A stretch of DNA of 64,000 nucleotides, from contig CAKTFW010000001.1 of assembly GCA_934561175.1 (NCBI GenBank), positions 62,001-126,000 on the forward strand, in the 5' to 3' direction. Each line of letters opens with the position of its first letter. Positions within the stretch are counted from its first letter, which is position 1. Both the position numbers and the translations under genes were made by a program. This document shows positions 41,278 to 49,999 of the stretch, in pieces. Below the pieces are notes generated by a model that was given only the letters and a program-made list of their open reading frames with translations, did not search any database and was not told where the DNA came from. Source of the DNA: an uncultured Oscillospiraceae bacterium. GTDB lineage: Bacteria > Bacillota > Clostridia > Oscillospirales > Oscillospiraceae.

Positions 41278-43095
41278 TCAAAACAGTGCCGCTACCGCAT
41301 GAACCGCGCTGCATAACGCCAGCCCAATGCTGGTCGGAAGTAGAATTGCGGCTCCTACCATGCGCCAGGATCCGGTTTCCTTGTGAATTGTCAGGCAGGT
41401 CGTGCTGCAGGGCCAGTGAAACAGACACAGCAGCATTGTACACAGCGCAGTTGTACTGGTCCACCCGCCGGAAATCAGTGTCTGTGCCGTTTCCTGCACC
41501 GCCGTTTCCCCGCTCACCACCGTACCGGCCGTCATCGCCATCAAAATAATCGGCAGCACCAGCTCGTTGGCCGGGAACCCCAACACAAAGGCCATTAAAA
41601 TCGCGCCGTTCACACCAAATATCACACCGATTGGATCCAGATTTTGCGTACAGTGCTGCAGGAGACTGATACCTCCGATTTTCAGATTGGCAATACACCA
41701 GATTACCGCACCTGCAGGTGCTGCGACTGCCACCGCGCGGCCGAGCACAAACATGGTTCGATCCAGCACAGAGCGGATCAGCACCTGCCCAATCTGAGGA
41801 CGGCGGTACGGCGGAAGCTCCAACGCAAAGGAAGACGGCGCTCCCCGAAGGACCGTACGGCTCAAAAGCCAGGATGCAAAAAAAGTCATCAAAATACTAA
41901 GTACCACGAATCCGGTCAGCATCGCCGCCGCCCGCACCGGCCGCAGCCGCCCTTCTCCTGCAAAAAATACCGATATCAGCGTAATCAGCAGCGGGAATCG
42001 GCCATTGCACGGCACCAACGCATTGGTCAGCACCGCAATTGCCCGTTCCCGCGGTGAATCAATAATGCGGCAGCCGGTGACACCAACAGCATTACATCCA
42101 AATCCCATGCACAGCGTCAGCGCTTGCTTTCCGCAGGCACCGCATCGCCGAAATGCACTGTCCAGTACAAATGCCGCTCTGGGCAGATACCCAAAGTCCT
42201 CTAGCAGTGTAAACAGCGGGAAAAAGATTGCCATCGGCGGCAGCATCACCGCCGTTACGCGTGCCGCCGTGCAATAGATACCGTCTATCCAAAAATGTCG
42301 GAGCACATCCGGAACCGCTTTTAGCGCCGCATTCAGCCATTCGCCCAGCCAATCAAAAAATCTCTGCAACAGCGCAGATGGGCCGTTCGCGCCCCAAATC
42401 GTCAGATAAAATACTACAAACAGAAGCAGCAGCATAATGGGAATCCCCGTCAGCCGTCCCATGAAAATCCTGTCCAAGCGCCGATCCATCCGGTTGCAGT
42501 CCTCCACCGGAAACTGCACAACCTGCGCAGCAATCTCTTCTGCATACTGCATCATCTGCGCTTCTTCCATCTGTAAAAGTTTCGGCGGGCGTCTCCGCTG
42601 TACCGCCTCTGCAATCTCTGCCTGCAGCTCTTCCAGCCCCCGCCTGCGGCCTGCCGCGGTTCCCACAACAGGAACGCCCAGCAATACCGAAAGCTTTGAC
42701 AGATCCACAAGAATTCCCTTCCGTGCTGCTTCATCCAGTAAATTCACACAGACAATCACGCGCGGCGCCTGACTGAGCAGCTGTAGCACCAGATAGAGAT
42801 TGCGTTCCAGACATGCGCTGTCGCAGACAGCAACCACGCAGTCTGCCCGGCGGGTACTCAAATACGCGCCCGCCGCCTGCTCCTCGCTGGAGCATCCCTC
42901 CAACGAATAAGTCCCCGGAAGGTCTACCAGACAATAGTCCTCCCCTTTATATTGATATGCACCCGTCGCCGCGCCGACCGTTTTCCCTGTCCAGTTTCCC
43001 GTATGCTGATTCAGACCGGTCAGGGCATTGAATACCGTGCTCTTCCCAACATTCGGATTTCCCGCCAATACCACGGTATATGGCATCTCGCTCAT
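41278..43095 (-). CDS. feoB: Ferrous iron transporter B
   Basis: 605 residues. N-terminal G domain with GNPNVGKST, DLPGTYSL and a diverged NLLDEA in place of the usual NxxD, then a FeoB membrane domain with two gate regions (LTLCMGFGCNAVGVTGCRIID and FPANELVLPIILMAMTAGTV). It is shorter than the ~700-residue E. coli form. ATG at 43095 overlaps feoA by four bases. It imports Fe2+, fitting anaerobic life. Confidence 0.92.
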   Translation of the reverse strand: MSEMPYTVVLAGNPNVGKSTVFNALTGLNQHTGNWTGKTVGAATGAYQYKGEDYCLVDLPGTYSLEGCSSEEQAAGAYLSTRRADCVVAVCDSACLERNLYLVLQLLSQAPRVIVCVNLLDEAARKGILVDLSKLSVLLGVPVVGTAAGRRRGLEELQAEIAEAVQRRRPPKLLQMEEAQMMQYAEEIAAQVVQFPVEDCNRMDRRLDRIFMGRLTGIPIMLLLLFVVFYLTIWGANGPSALLQRFFDWLGEWLNAALKAVPDVLRHFWIDGIYCTAARVTAVMLPPMAIFFPLFTLLEDFGYLPRAAFVLDSAFRRCGACGKQALTLCMGFGCNAVGVTGCRIIDSPRERAIAVLTNALVPCNGRFPLLITLISVFFAGEGRLRPVRAAAMLTGFVVLSILMTFFASWLLSRTVLRGAPSSFALELPPYRRPQIGQVLIRSVLDRTMFVLGRAVAVAAPAGAVIWCIANLKIGGISLLQHCTQNLDPIGVIFGVNGAILMAFVLGFPANELVLPIILMAMTAGTVVSGETAVQETAQTLISGGWTSTTALCTMLLCLFHWPCSTTCLTIHKETGSWRMVGAAILLPTSIGLALCSAVHAVAALF

Positions 43096-43331
43096 CTGGC
43101 TTCCACCAGAATTCTTGCAGTGTCTGCACGGCGCAGAGCAATGACTGCACCACGAATGGCATAGGCGACTGGATCTCCGGTCGGGCTTTTCTGCAGACAT
43201 TGCACCCGTGTTCCTTCGGTCACTCCCAATTCATACAGGCGTCTGGCAATCATGCCTTCCAGCTCTACTGCTTTTACCGTCGCCGCCGCACCCTCCTGCA
43301 GCGCACTCAAGGCGATCCATTGCTTGTTCAT
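43092..43331 (-). CDS. feoA: Ferrous iron transport protein A
   Basis: 79 residues, an SH3-like FeoA domain: ALSALQEGAAATVKAVE, RRLYELGVTEGTRVQCLQ and VAYAIRGAVIALRRADT. It is a small cytoplasmic partner of FeoB. First gene of feoAB. The ATG at 43331 has GGGAG upstream. Confidence 0.9.
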   Translation of the reverse strand: MNKQWIALSALQEGAAATVKAVELEGMIARRLYELGVTEGTRVQCLQKSPTGDPVAYAIRGAVIALRRADTARILVEAR

Positions 43332-43360
43332 TGCGATTCGCTCCCTTGTCTCCAAATGGC

Positions 43361-43381
43361 GGAACAATGTTCCTATGTCAA
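43361..43381 (-). promoter_or_regulatory. Perfect palindrome next to a TTGACA box upstream of feoA
   Basis: GGAACAATGTTCC (43361-43373) is a perfect 13-bp inverted repeat 30 bases before feoA. It lies within the spacer of a possible promoter with TTGACA at 43381-43376, although a good -10 is not seen. It could be an iron-responsive operator; it matches neither the Fur box nor the N4-spaced LexA box exactly. Confidence 0.4.
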
Positions 43382-43417
43382 TCTATACCGCTTGGCATAC
43401 AAAGGTGCCTCAATTTT

Positions 43418-43456
43418 GAAAAAAGTGGACAGAGCGGTATGCCGCTCTGTCCACTC
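43418..43456 (-). terminator. Terminator behind the SLH pseudogene
   Basis: 15-bp stem, 43424-43438 with 43441-43455, and TTTTTT on the minus strand. Confidence 0.85.
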
Positions 43457-43466
43457 CAAATTCCAT

Positions 43467-45812
43467 TTATTTTACAATCTCCACACAAAAGCGCATCATC
43501 ATGGTTGCAATCTGCGCGCGTGTGGTACTGCCCGTGGGATCCAGATTCGCATTGGAGCCTTGCATCAAGCCAGAGGCACAGGCCCACTGCACAGCAGGCA
43601 CTGCATAAGCGCTGATGCTCCGCACATCCTTGTAGGCATCCAGGGCTGCATTTTCACCTGTAGTGACATCGCATCCCTTCGCCTGTGCATAACGCCACAG
43701 AATGGTCACCATCTGCTCGCGGGTGATTGTGTCGTTGGGGCCAAACTTGCCATTGCCATACCCCTGTACCACTTTTTCCGACAATGCCCAGCGAATCGCC
43801 TCGGTATACCAGGCATTCTCCTTCACATCCGCGAAATCCATCGCATCGTTCACAGCTGGGCTGCCGTTCATCCGCCACAGTATTACCACCAGCTGCGCGC
43901 GCGTCGTTCCCATACCAGGTGCAAAGGTATCGCTGCCGCTCCCAACCATCATCCCATTGTCCAGGCAGTAGTGCACACCATCGTGATACCACGCGGCGGA
44001 CTTTGCATCTGCAAAAGGATAAATCGGGCAATCCGCATCTTTCCTGCAGGCATCATAAGCCGAGTTCTGGCCAGCCATCACAAAGCTTACCTTTACGGTT
44101 ACACAGCTTGCTGGCATTGTAAAGGTAAATTTTCCATTTCCCTTGTCTGTCCCAGAAATCTGTTCCTCATTCTTATCGGTCACGGTCACGCCGCCGATGG
44201 TATAACCTGTATCTGCTTCGGCAGTCACTGTCACGGTCGTTCCCCTGGACGCAGTGTTCCGATCCACTGTCAGCGTCCCATTTGTCGGCTTGGTCACGGT
44301 AATTGGATAGGTGCTGGAACTGGAACCAGAGCCAGAAGCAGTCTTCGTCTTGCTCAGAATCACATAGGGCGAGAATTCCTGCGCTTTCACTGTCACAACG
44401 CTATTCTCACGGTCTGTCACCGCGCTCTCAGCTGTTTTCACCGTATCGCCGTGGATGTACCGCACACGAACCGTTTTGCCCGTGTAATTCTCGCCCGTGA
44501 TAAGCTGGAATTCAATCGGCTTATCCAATCTGGTTACTGCAAATTGATCGACCGTGTCCAGCGTTTTGTGGTTGTCGATTGCCTCAGCCTGCATGGTAAC
44601 CGACAAGTTCCACACCTGCATCTCTTCGCCGCTGTTCTTTTTGGTATCCAGCAGCGTTTGATGCGCATCCTCCAGTTTTTCAATCTGTTCCGTGCCAATC
44701 ACAAGCTTTACCTTGATCTGCTCTGCGCCAAAGTTAATCAGATCTCGCAGTTCACCTGCGTTTTCTGCACCAAGTGCCTCCCCGGATTGCCGCCCTTCAC
44801 AAGCTCATCCACCCAGTCTTTGACCGCTGCGCTGATATCCGTCTTGACCGCATCGTCCACTGCAATCTGAATATCCACATTCACATCCACTGTGGTATTT
44901 CGGTCTTCTTCAATCCAGCTCTGCGCTGTTTTCCACTGCGCCGTCAGCGTCATATCACCTGTTGGGGTAAAGGTTGCACCTGCCGGATAAACCTTGCCGG
45001 CTTCATCCTTCCAGCCGGTGAAAACATAGCCCTCCCTGGTGGAAACAGAAGCAACCGTAACCTCGTCACCAGCATCATACTGACGGACATCCGGCGCAGC
45101 GTCCTCTTCCGACTGTTTGTAGGTAATGCTGATCTGCTGCGACTGTTACTTTTGAATTGCCTTTCATAACAGCTTTCTGGTCAGCATCAATATTTACCGC
45201 GTTCACTTCCGCAGAACCTGAAATTTCGATGTTTTTATCCGCAGAAATATGGTCTGCAATGACCTTGGCGGAACCATTGATATAAATGCTACCATAGCGC
45301 GCATTTACACTGGTTCTCACCGCAGACATATTAATCGTGCCGCCTTCAATGAGGATGTTGCTCTCCTGCTCATCACTTCCCTCAAGCACAATAATACCAT
45401 CACCAGAACTGCTGTAGCCTGTCAAGCTGCCGGTGCCAGTAATCGTCAAATTGCCTGCTGTCATTGTTTGTACACAGGTAGATACCTGATCGTCTGCGCT
45501 GACAATGGTGTTCGTACCAAGCAGCTCGATCGTCGTACCACCGGGAATATACAGTGGTGTTTTCAGTGCGGCATTCTTCAATGTCACTGTAGTTCCAGCA
45601 TAATGAATATTATAATTTTCTGCTGCTGCGTTTTCTTTCGAAGGAACTCCCTGATCGTCTAACAAATACTACGCTCCTTCTTCCAGCACATTCGCGCTGC
45701 CAAGTGCCGGTCCGGTAATGCCCGGAACAACACCATCCTGAGCAAAGGCTGCTGGGGCCATCATCAATACCATACACAGGCACAGCATCATGCTCAATAC
45801 TCGTTTTTTCAT
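43467..45812 (-). pseudogene. Decayed secreted surface protein with three SLH domains
   Basis: A signal peptide (KKRVLSMMLCLCMVLMMAPAAFA) starts at an ATG at 45812 behind AAGGAGAG. The frame is stopped by TAG at 45671-45669 (codon 48), then continues in the same frame through a beta-helix-like region to about 45140. There it shifts to another frame (an InlB-type repeat, GYVFTGWKDEAG and TLTAQWKTAQ), then shifts back near 44783 at a run of four G. The last part, about 43467-44040, has three S-layer homology domains (WAL and ITREQMVTILWRYA). Cell-wall attachment is the family role. Three lesions make a working product unlikely. It stands behind a c-di-GMP riboswitch. Confidence 0.82.
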
Positions 45813-45870
45813 TCCATTCTCTCCTTCTTGGTGTGTTAATCCGCCCTTGCAGACCTGGAAAAATATAAAA

Positions 45871-45907
45871 AGACGCATTCAGGCATAAATTGCGCCTGAA
45901 TGCGTCT
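45871..45907 (-). terminator. Terminator inside the leader of the SLH pseudogene
   Basis: 14-bp stem AGACGCATTCAGGC with its complement, followed on the minus strand by TTTTTATATTTTT. It stands 59 bases before the start codon, downstream of the riboswitch. Confidence 0.8.
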
Positions 45908-45935
45908 TAATATCATATCATGTTTAGCTGCAAAA

Positions 45936-45991
45936 AGCGCGCAGAAGCTACTTACTCTGCTCTGCTCTTGTATTGCATCGGGGAGCGCGCT
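45936..45991 (-). terminator. Possible long-loop terminator within the leader
   Basis: AGCGCGC and GCGCGCT arms, 7 bp, with a loop of about 40 bases that holds most of the small leader ORF; TTTTT follows the second arm. Translation of that ORF would prevent it from folding. Confidence 0.4.
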
Positions 45992-46008
45992 GTCAAGTCA
46001 TTTTTCAC
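45952..46008 (-). CDS. Short leader ORF between the c-di-GMP riboswitch and the SLH pseudogene
   Basis: 18 codons, MKNDLTARSPMQYKSRAE, GTG start seven bases after AAAAGGAG. Such a good ribosome site on so short a frame suggests it is translated. It may be a regulatory peptide or the remains of a gene. No family recognised. Confidence 0.4.
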   Translation of the reverse strand: MKNDLTARSPMQYKSRAE

Positions 46009-46061
46009 GGTGTGCTCTCCTTTTCTGACACAAAACACGAGAAACACCGGCGTCTCCGCTG

Positions 46062-46128
46062 GCATCTGCAACTGGCTGACCATAAAGTCCCTGCAGCTTT
46101 GCGTCTCTGGCTTACGCCAGATTTGCTC
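46062..46128 (-). promoter_or_regulatory. Cyclic di-GMP-I riboswitch (GEMM-I)
   Basis: On the minus strand: GCAAA, a stem closed by a GNRA-type loop (CTGGCGTAAGCCAG), the invariant GACGCAAAGC, then CAGGGACTTTATGGTC and CAGCCAGTTGC. These are the conserved parts of class I c-di-GMP aptamers. It begins a few bases after a promoter and precedes the SLH surface-protein pseudogene. Confidence 0.88.
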
Positions 46129-46133
46129 TTATA

Positions 46134-46161
46134 TTTATAACAGATTTTACAATTTTTGCAA
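46134..46161 (-). promoter_or_regulatory. Promoter of the riboswitch transcript
   Basis: TTGCAA and TATAAA on the minus strand with a 16-base spacer, directly before the c-di-GMP aptamer. Confidence 0.65.
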
Positions 46162-46193
46162 CCTATCCTCCCGGTTCCATTCCGGTGCTGCGC

Positions 46194-46397
46194 TCAGTCT
46201 TTCTTTTCCAGCTTGATTTTATTGCCATGCTCGTCCAGATAATAGGTATTCTCCAGCTGACTGACCAGATTCCGCCGCACCGACGCCACATATTCCCGCC
46301 GGAGTGCATCCCGCTCCAGCTCTTCTTCCGGTGTCAAGCCATCAGCTTTTGCCTTCCGCGCCAACTGATTGATTCGTTCAATTTTATGCTGTTCCAT
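46194..46397 (-). CDS. DUF896 family protein (YnzC-like)
   Basis: 67 residues. ERINQLARKAKADGLTPEE and RREYVASVRRNLVSQLENTY match DUF896, a two-helix hairpin family of Firmicutes (B. subtilis YnzC, linked to the SOS operon). The ATG at 46397 has GAGGTG. It follows the ylmH-like gene by 8 bases, so both are probably co-transcribed. Confidence 0.85.
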   Translation of the reverse strand: MEQHKIERINQLARKAKADGLTPEEELERDALRREYVASVRRNLVSQLENTYYLDEHGNKIKLEKKD

Positions 46398-46405
46398 ATT
46401 ACACC

Positions 46406-47203
46406 TCACAAATATCGCCGCAGTTCAATCCAAATCCGGCCTTTCTTTGTCTCTCTGCCGACCGTTGCCAGATCAAATTTTCCAAACCCGCGCACCGTCA
46501 CCGTATCGCCTGCGTCAACCGTATGATCCGGTTTAACGCAGGGCAGGTGATTCAGACTCGTCTTTCCGCTCTCAATCAACGCTGCAGCACGGCTCCGGCT
46601 CAAGCGAAAGCCGCTGGCCACCACCGTGTCCAGCCGCAGGGAAGGCACCGTGTCCCGGATCAGCTCTGTTTTGATCGCCGGACGCTGAATTTGGTCAAGT
46701 GAGAGCTGTGTCAGGGTCAATCTTGCCCGACCAGCCAGCTCCAGATTCTGCATCAAATAGGGTGCAATTTCCCGCAAAACCAGCAGGTCACAGCTGGTTT
46801 CACTGAGATACAAATCTCCCACTGTCTCCCGCTTGATTCCAGCTCCCATCAGGCTGCCGAGCAGATCGCGATGGGTCAGGCCATCATCTGCGCGGAAGGA
46901 TGCCCGGATCAGGCAAATCGGTCCATCCTCTGATGGCAAATAGTCTTCCGGCTCCCAATAATCCGGCACATAGCAGCAACAGGCGCGCTCCGCCCCAGCA
47001 CAGCCGCCAAAGAAGATCGCCTCCTGAAAGCCAGCCGCCGCCAGCAGCTGCTGTGCCAGCACCTGCTCCCGGTCGCTTAAAAAGGCTGTGGAAGTCGGAA
47101 TATTTCGTTGTTTTCCCATCTGCATCCGATCCAGCAGACGCGCCAGAACGATTTTATCCGTATCCTGTTCTGCATACCGCGCAATCAGCGTTGCTTTGTC
47201 CAT
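46406..47203 (-). CDS. YlmH-like RNA-binding protein (S4 domain)
   Basis: 265 residues. The N-terminal YlmH fold (LTHRDLLGSLMGAGIKRETVGD) is followed by a C-terminal S4 RNA-binding domain (SLRLDTVVASGFRLSRSRAAALIESGKTSLN). YlmH proteins lie near cell-division genes in Firmicutes and have recently been linked to ribosome quality control. Here it is apart from the division cluster and paired with DUF896. Confidence 0.85.
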   Translation of the reverse strand: MDKATLIARYAEQDTDKIVLARLLDRMQMGKQRNIPTSTAFLSDREQVLAQQLLAAAGFQEAIFFGGCAGAERACCCYVPDYWEPEDYLPSEDGPICLIRASFRADDGLTHRDLLGSLMGAGIKRETVGDLYLSETSCDLLVLREIAPYLMQNLELAGRARLTLTQLSLDQIQRPAIKTELIRDTVPSLRLDTVVASGFRLSRSRAAALIESGKTSLNHLPCVKPDHTVDAGDTVTVRGFGKFDLATVGRETKKGRIWIELRRYL

Positions 47204-47221
47204 GATTTCTCCTTCTTCTGC

Positions 47222-47260
47222 ATAAACGCCCCGCGGAATCCTGTTCCACGGGGCGTTTGG
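47222..47260 (-). terminator. Terminator of gldA
   Basis: 15-bp stem AAACGCCCCGxGGAA with one G-U or mismatch, and a short T-run, between gldA and the ylmH-like gene. Confidence 0.75.
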
Positions 47261-47272
47261 AAGATAAATTTC

Positions 47273-48370
47273 TTATTTTGCCAGATAAGCGCGGCCGATT
47301 TCGTCCGCCTTCAGCATTGCCTCATAAATCTGATCTGCCGTAATGTCCGGAATCAGATTCTTTGCAGACTCCTTCGGGCCGGCAGCAATCTCTGCAGCCT
47401 TGTGCAGGGTCTCGTAGTTGATTTCCTTGATGCCCAGCTGCGCCAGCGTCATCGGCAGACCGGCCGCCTTCATAAAGGCCAGCGTCTCCTCCATTTCAGG
47501 CGGATTATCTTCCAGCACCAGCTGTGTCATCACGCCGAAGGCGACCTTTTCGCCATGGTACATACCATGGCACTGCGGCTCATAAGCCAGACCATCATTC
47601 ACCGCGTGGCAAACTGCAAGGCCGCCGTTGACAAAGCCGACACCACTCAGATAAATGCTGGCCTCAACCGCATCTTCCAAGTCCTGCGTCACCTCATGCT
47701 TCCGAACTGCCTCCAGCGCCTTAACGCCGCTCTTAATCAGCAGGTCATAGCACAGGCGGGTCATCATCAGGCCCGTGTTGGAAACATTGCCGCGTGCCAT
47801 GCACTTCACGCCATTTTTATGGCAGGCACGCGCCTCAAAATAAGTGGACAGCGCATCGCCGAGGCCGCAGATGAACAGGCGCTCCGGCGCAGCTGCAATC
47901 AGCTCCGTATCGACCAGGATCAACTCCGGATCATGCTTGGTAACCAGTGCCTTAATCACAACACCGGCATCATTATAGAGAACTGCAACACTGGTGCAGG
48001 GTGCATCGTTGGATGCAGCCGTCGGAACAATAATGCAGGGAAGGCCAAGGTTGTCTGCAACCGCTTTCGCAGTATCAAGCACCTTACCGCCGCCTGCGCC
48101 GATAACTGCATCGCAGCCGGCAGCCTGGCACTCCTCCGTCTTGGAGGCAACCTCTTCCTTGGTAGCTTCCCCATGGAAAATGGAGAACACAGCGATGTGC
48201 TCTTCCGTTGCCGCCAAACTGGCCGTGATGCGCTCGCCAAAGCGCTTTTTGCCATTCTCAGAAACGATTGTAAAGAACTTTGTACCGACCTTCTTTGTGT
48301 TCAAGCCCAAGTTGTCCAGCTCGCCGGGGCCCTGGACATATCTTGCAGGCGCTTTAATTGCATATGCCAT
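47273..48370 (-). CDS. gldA: Glycerol dehydrogenase
   Basis: 365 residues, iron-type (group III) dehydrogenase fold. YAIKAPARYVQGPGELD at the start and GAGGGKVLDTAKAVAD, PTAASNDAPCTSVAVLY are GldA-specific; the zinc ligands are in CGLGDAL (Asp), CHAVNDGL and MYHGEKVAFG (His). It interconverts glycerol and dihydroxyacetone with NAD. The ATG at 48370 has GGAGTG. Monocistronic. Confidence 0.92.
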   Translation of the reverse strand: MAYAIKAPARYVQGPGELDNLGLNTKKVGTKFFTIVSENGKKRFGERITASLAATEEHIAVFSIFHGEATKEEVASKTEECQAAGCDAVIGAGGGKVLDTAKAVADNLGLPCIIVPTAASNDAPCTSVAVLYNDAGVVIKALVTKHDPELILVDTELIAAAPERLFICGLGDALSTYFEARACHKNGVKCMARGNVSNTGLMMTRLCYDLLIKSGVKALEAVRKHEVTQDLEDAVEASIYLSGVGFVNGGLAVCHAVNDGLAYEPQCHGMYHGEKVAFGVMTQLVLEDNPPEMEETLAFMKAAGLPMTLAQLGIKEINYETLHKAAEIAAGPKESAKNLIPDITADQIYEAMLKADEIGRAYLAK

Positions 48371-48403
48371 TGGTAACACTCCAATCTTAAATATGGTATG
48401 GTT

Positions 48404-48432
48404 ATTGTATCATACAACACACAGGCGCACAA
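48404..48432 (-). promoter_or_regulatory. Promoter of gldA
   Basis: TTGTGC and TACAAT on the minus strand with 17-base spacing. Confidence 0.6.
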
Positions 48433-48462
48433 GAAAAATTTATTCGCTCCAGCTAGAACAAA

Positions 48463-48502
48463 ATAAGGAGTCCCGATTCCGATTGGAATCGGGACTCCTT
48501 TC
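48463..48502 (-). terminator. Terminator of the ald-nhaC operon
   Basis: Perfect 16-bp stem, 48465-48480 with 48485-48500, followed by TTATTTTG on the minus strand. Confidence 0.85.
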
Positions 48503-48506
48503 AAAT

Positions 48507-49946
48507 TCAGGCTGCTGCGATAAAGCCCACAATCAGGTAGGCAATCAGTGCGATGCCGCCGCAAATCAGTGCATAGGGAAGCTGCGTCCGGACATGATCC
48601 AGATGATCAGACGCCGCGCCCATGGAAGAGAGAATCGTGGTATCGGACAGCGGCGAGCAATGGTCGCCAAACACGCCGCCACCGGCAACAGCTGCAAAAA
48701 CAGCCATGACAATCGTCGTCAACTCCCCGCCGGACATCCGGAACGCCAGCGGCAATGCAATCGGCATACAAATTGCGAAAGTACCCCAGGAAGAGCCCGT
48801 TGCAAAAGCCATAATTGCAGACACAATAAAGATGATTGCCGGAAGCAGATGCGGTGTCAGGAAGCCTTCCGTGACCGAGATAATGAAGTTGGCCGTGCCC
48901 ATGGACTTGGACAAACCGTTCACCGAATAAGCCAGAGCCAACAGCACTACGGCCGGCAGTGCGCCCTTACCGCCGTTCATCAGCGTATCCATGACTTCCT
49001 TGAACGGAATGCCCTGAATCATCATACTGATAGACATCAGGATCACAACCAGCGTGAACGCTTCCATCGTCTTTGCAGATTTGTATGCAATATAGGTGCT
49101 CATTGCCACCGTGATAATAACAAGCACCGGCAGCAAAAAGTTCAGGAAAATCTTCGGCTTGAAGCCCGGATACGGCTCCATGTTGGTCAGTTCTTTGCCA
49201 GTCAGCGGCGTAGCGCCGTCTGCCAGAACCTTTCCCGTCTCCATCGCACGCTGCTCTGCACGCTTCATCGGTCCAAAATCTTTGATGATGCCGGAGCCAA
49301 TCAGGCCAACGAACAAAACTGCAAAAATAGCATAAAAGTTGAACGGAATTGCCTTGAGGAACAGTGCAGAAGCATCCTCCTGCGTCACAATGCAGCCCAC
49401 GCCAATCGCCAGGCCGCTGAGATACGCCGCCCAGCCGGTAATGGGCACCAGCACACTTACCGGCGCCGAGGTGGAGTCAGCAATATAGGCCAGCTTCTCA
49501 CGGGAAATGCGTGCTTTGTCGGTGATGCTGCGCATGGTCGTACCGACGAACAGCGGGCTGAAGGAATCGCTGAAGTAGACAAACATACCCAGAACCCAGG
49601 CAATCAGCTGCGCACCCTTTCGACTCAGGTGCTTATCATGCACCCACTGGGAAAATCCCTGAATTGCACCGGTTTTCTGGAAATAGGCAACCAGAATGCC
49701 GATCATGGTATTCAGCAGCAGTACCCAGGAAAAGCTGGTTGTGCCCAAATTCTCTTTCAGCAGCTGGGGAAAGTTCAGCAGCAGAATGTTTACCAGCCCG
49801 TCTCCCTGCCAGATGCCTGCGAGGATGGTACCGGAGATACACGCTGTTACAAGTGCTGCAATTGTGTTCTTCGTTGCAAACGAGAGCACAATTGCAAGGA
49901 TGGGGGGGATGATGGAGATAATCCCCATGCTGGTCAGTTCCTCCAT
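48507..49946 (-). CDS. NhaC-family antiporter
   Basis: 479 residues, about 12 membrane helices. ATGSSWGTFAICMPIALPL, GDHCSPLSDTTILSS and FSDSFSPLFVGTTMR are NhaC hallmarks. It differs from the lysine-riboswitch copy at 18130. It follows an alanine dehydrogenase gene by 53 bases, so an amino acid (perhaps alanine or a related one) may be its cargo. No riboswitch is recognised. Confidence 0.85.
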   Translation of the reverse strand: MEELTSMGIISIIPPILAIVLSFATKNTIAALVTACISGTILAGIWQGDGLVNILLLNFPQLLKENLGTTSFSWVLLLNTMIGILVAYFQKTGAIQGFSQWVHDKHLSRKGAQLIAWVLGMFVYFSDSFSPLFVGTTMRSITDKARISREKLAYIADSTSAPVSVLVPITGWAAYLSGLAIGVGCIVTQEDASALFLKAIPFNFYAIFAVLFVGLIGSGIIKDFGPMKRAEQRAMETGKVLADGATPLTGKELTNMEPYPGFKPKIFLNFLLPVLVIITVAMSTYIAYKSAKTMEAFTLVVILMSISMMIQGIPFKEVMDTLMNGGKGALPAVVLLALAYSVNGLSKSMGTANFIISVTEGFLTPHLLPAIIFIVSAIMAFATGSSWGTFAICMPIALPLAFRMSGGELTTIVMAVFAAVAGGGVFGDHCSPLSDTTILSSMGAASDHLDHVRTQLPYALICGGIALIAYLIVGFIAAA

Positions 49947-49999
49947 GCAAGTTTCTCCTTTTCTTTCTCTTTTTTTCTTTTTTCCGGATGGAAATACGC

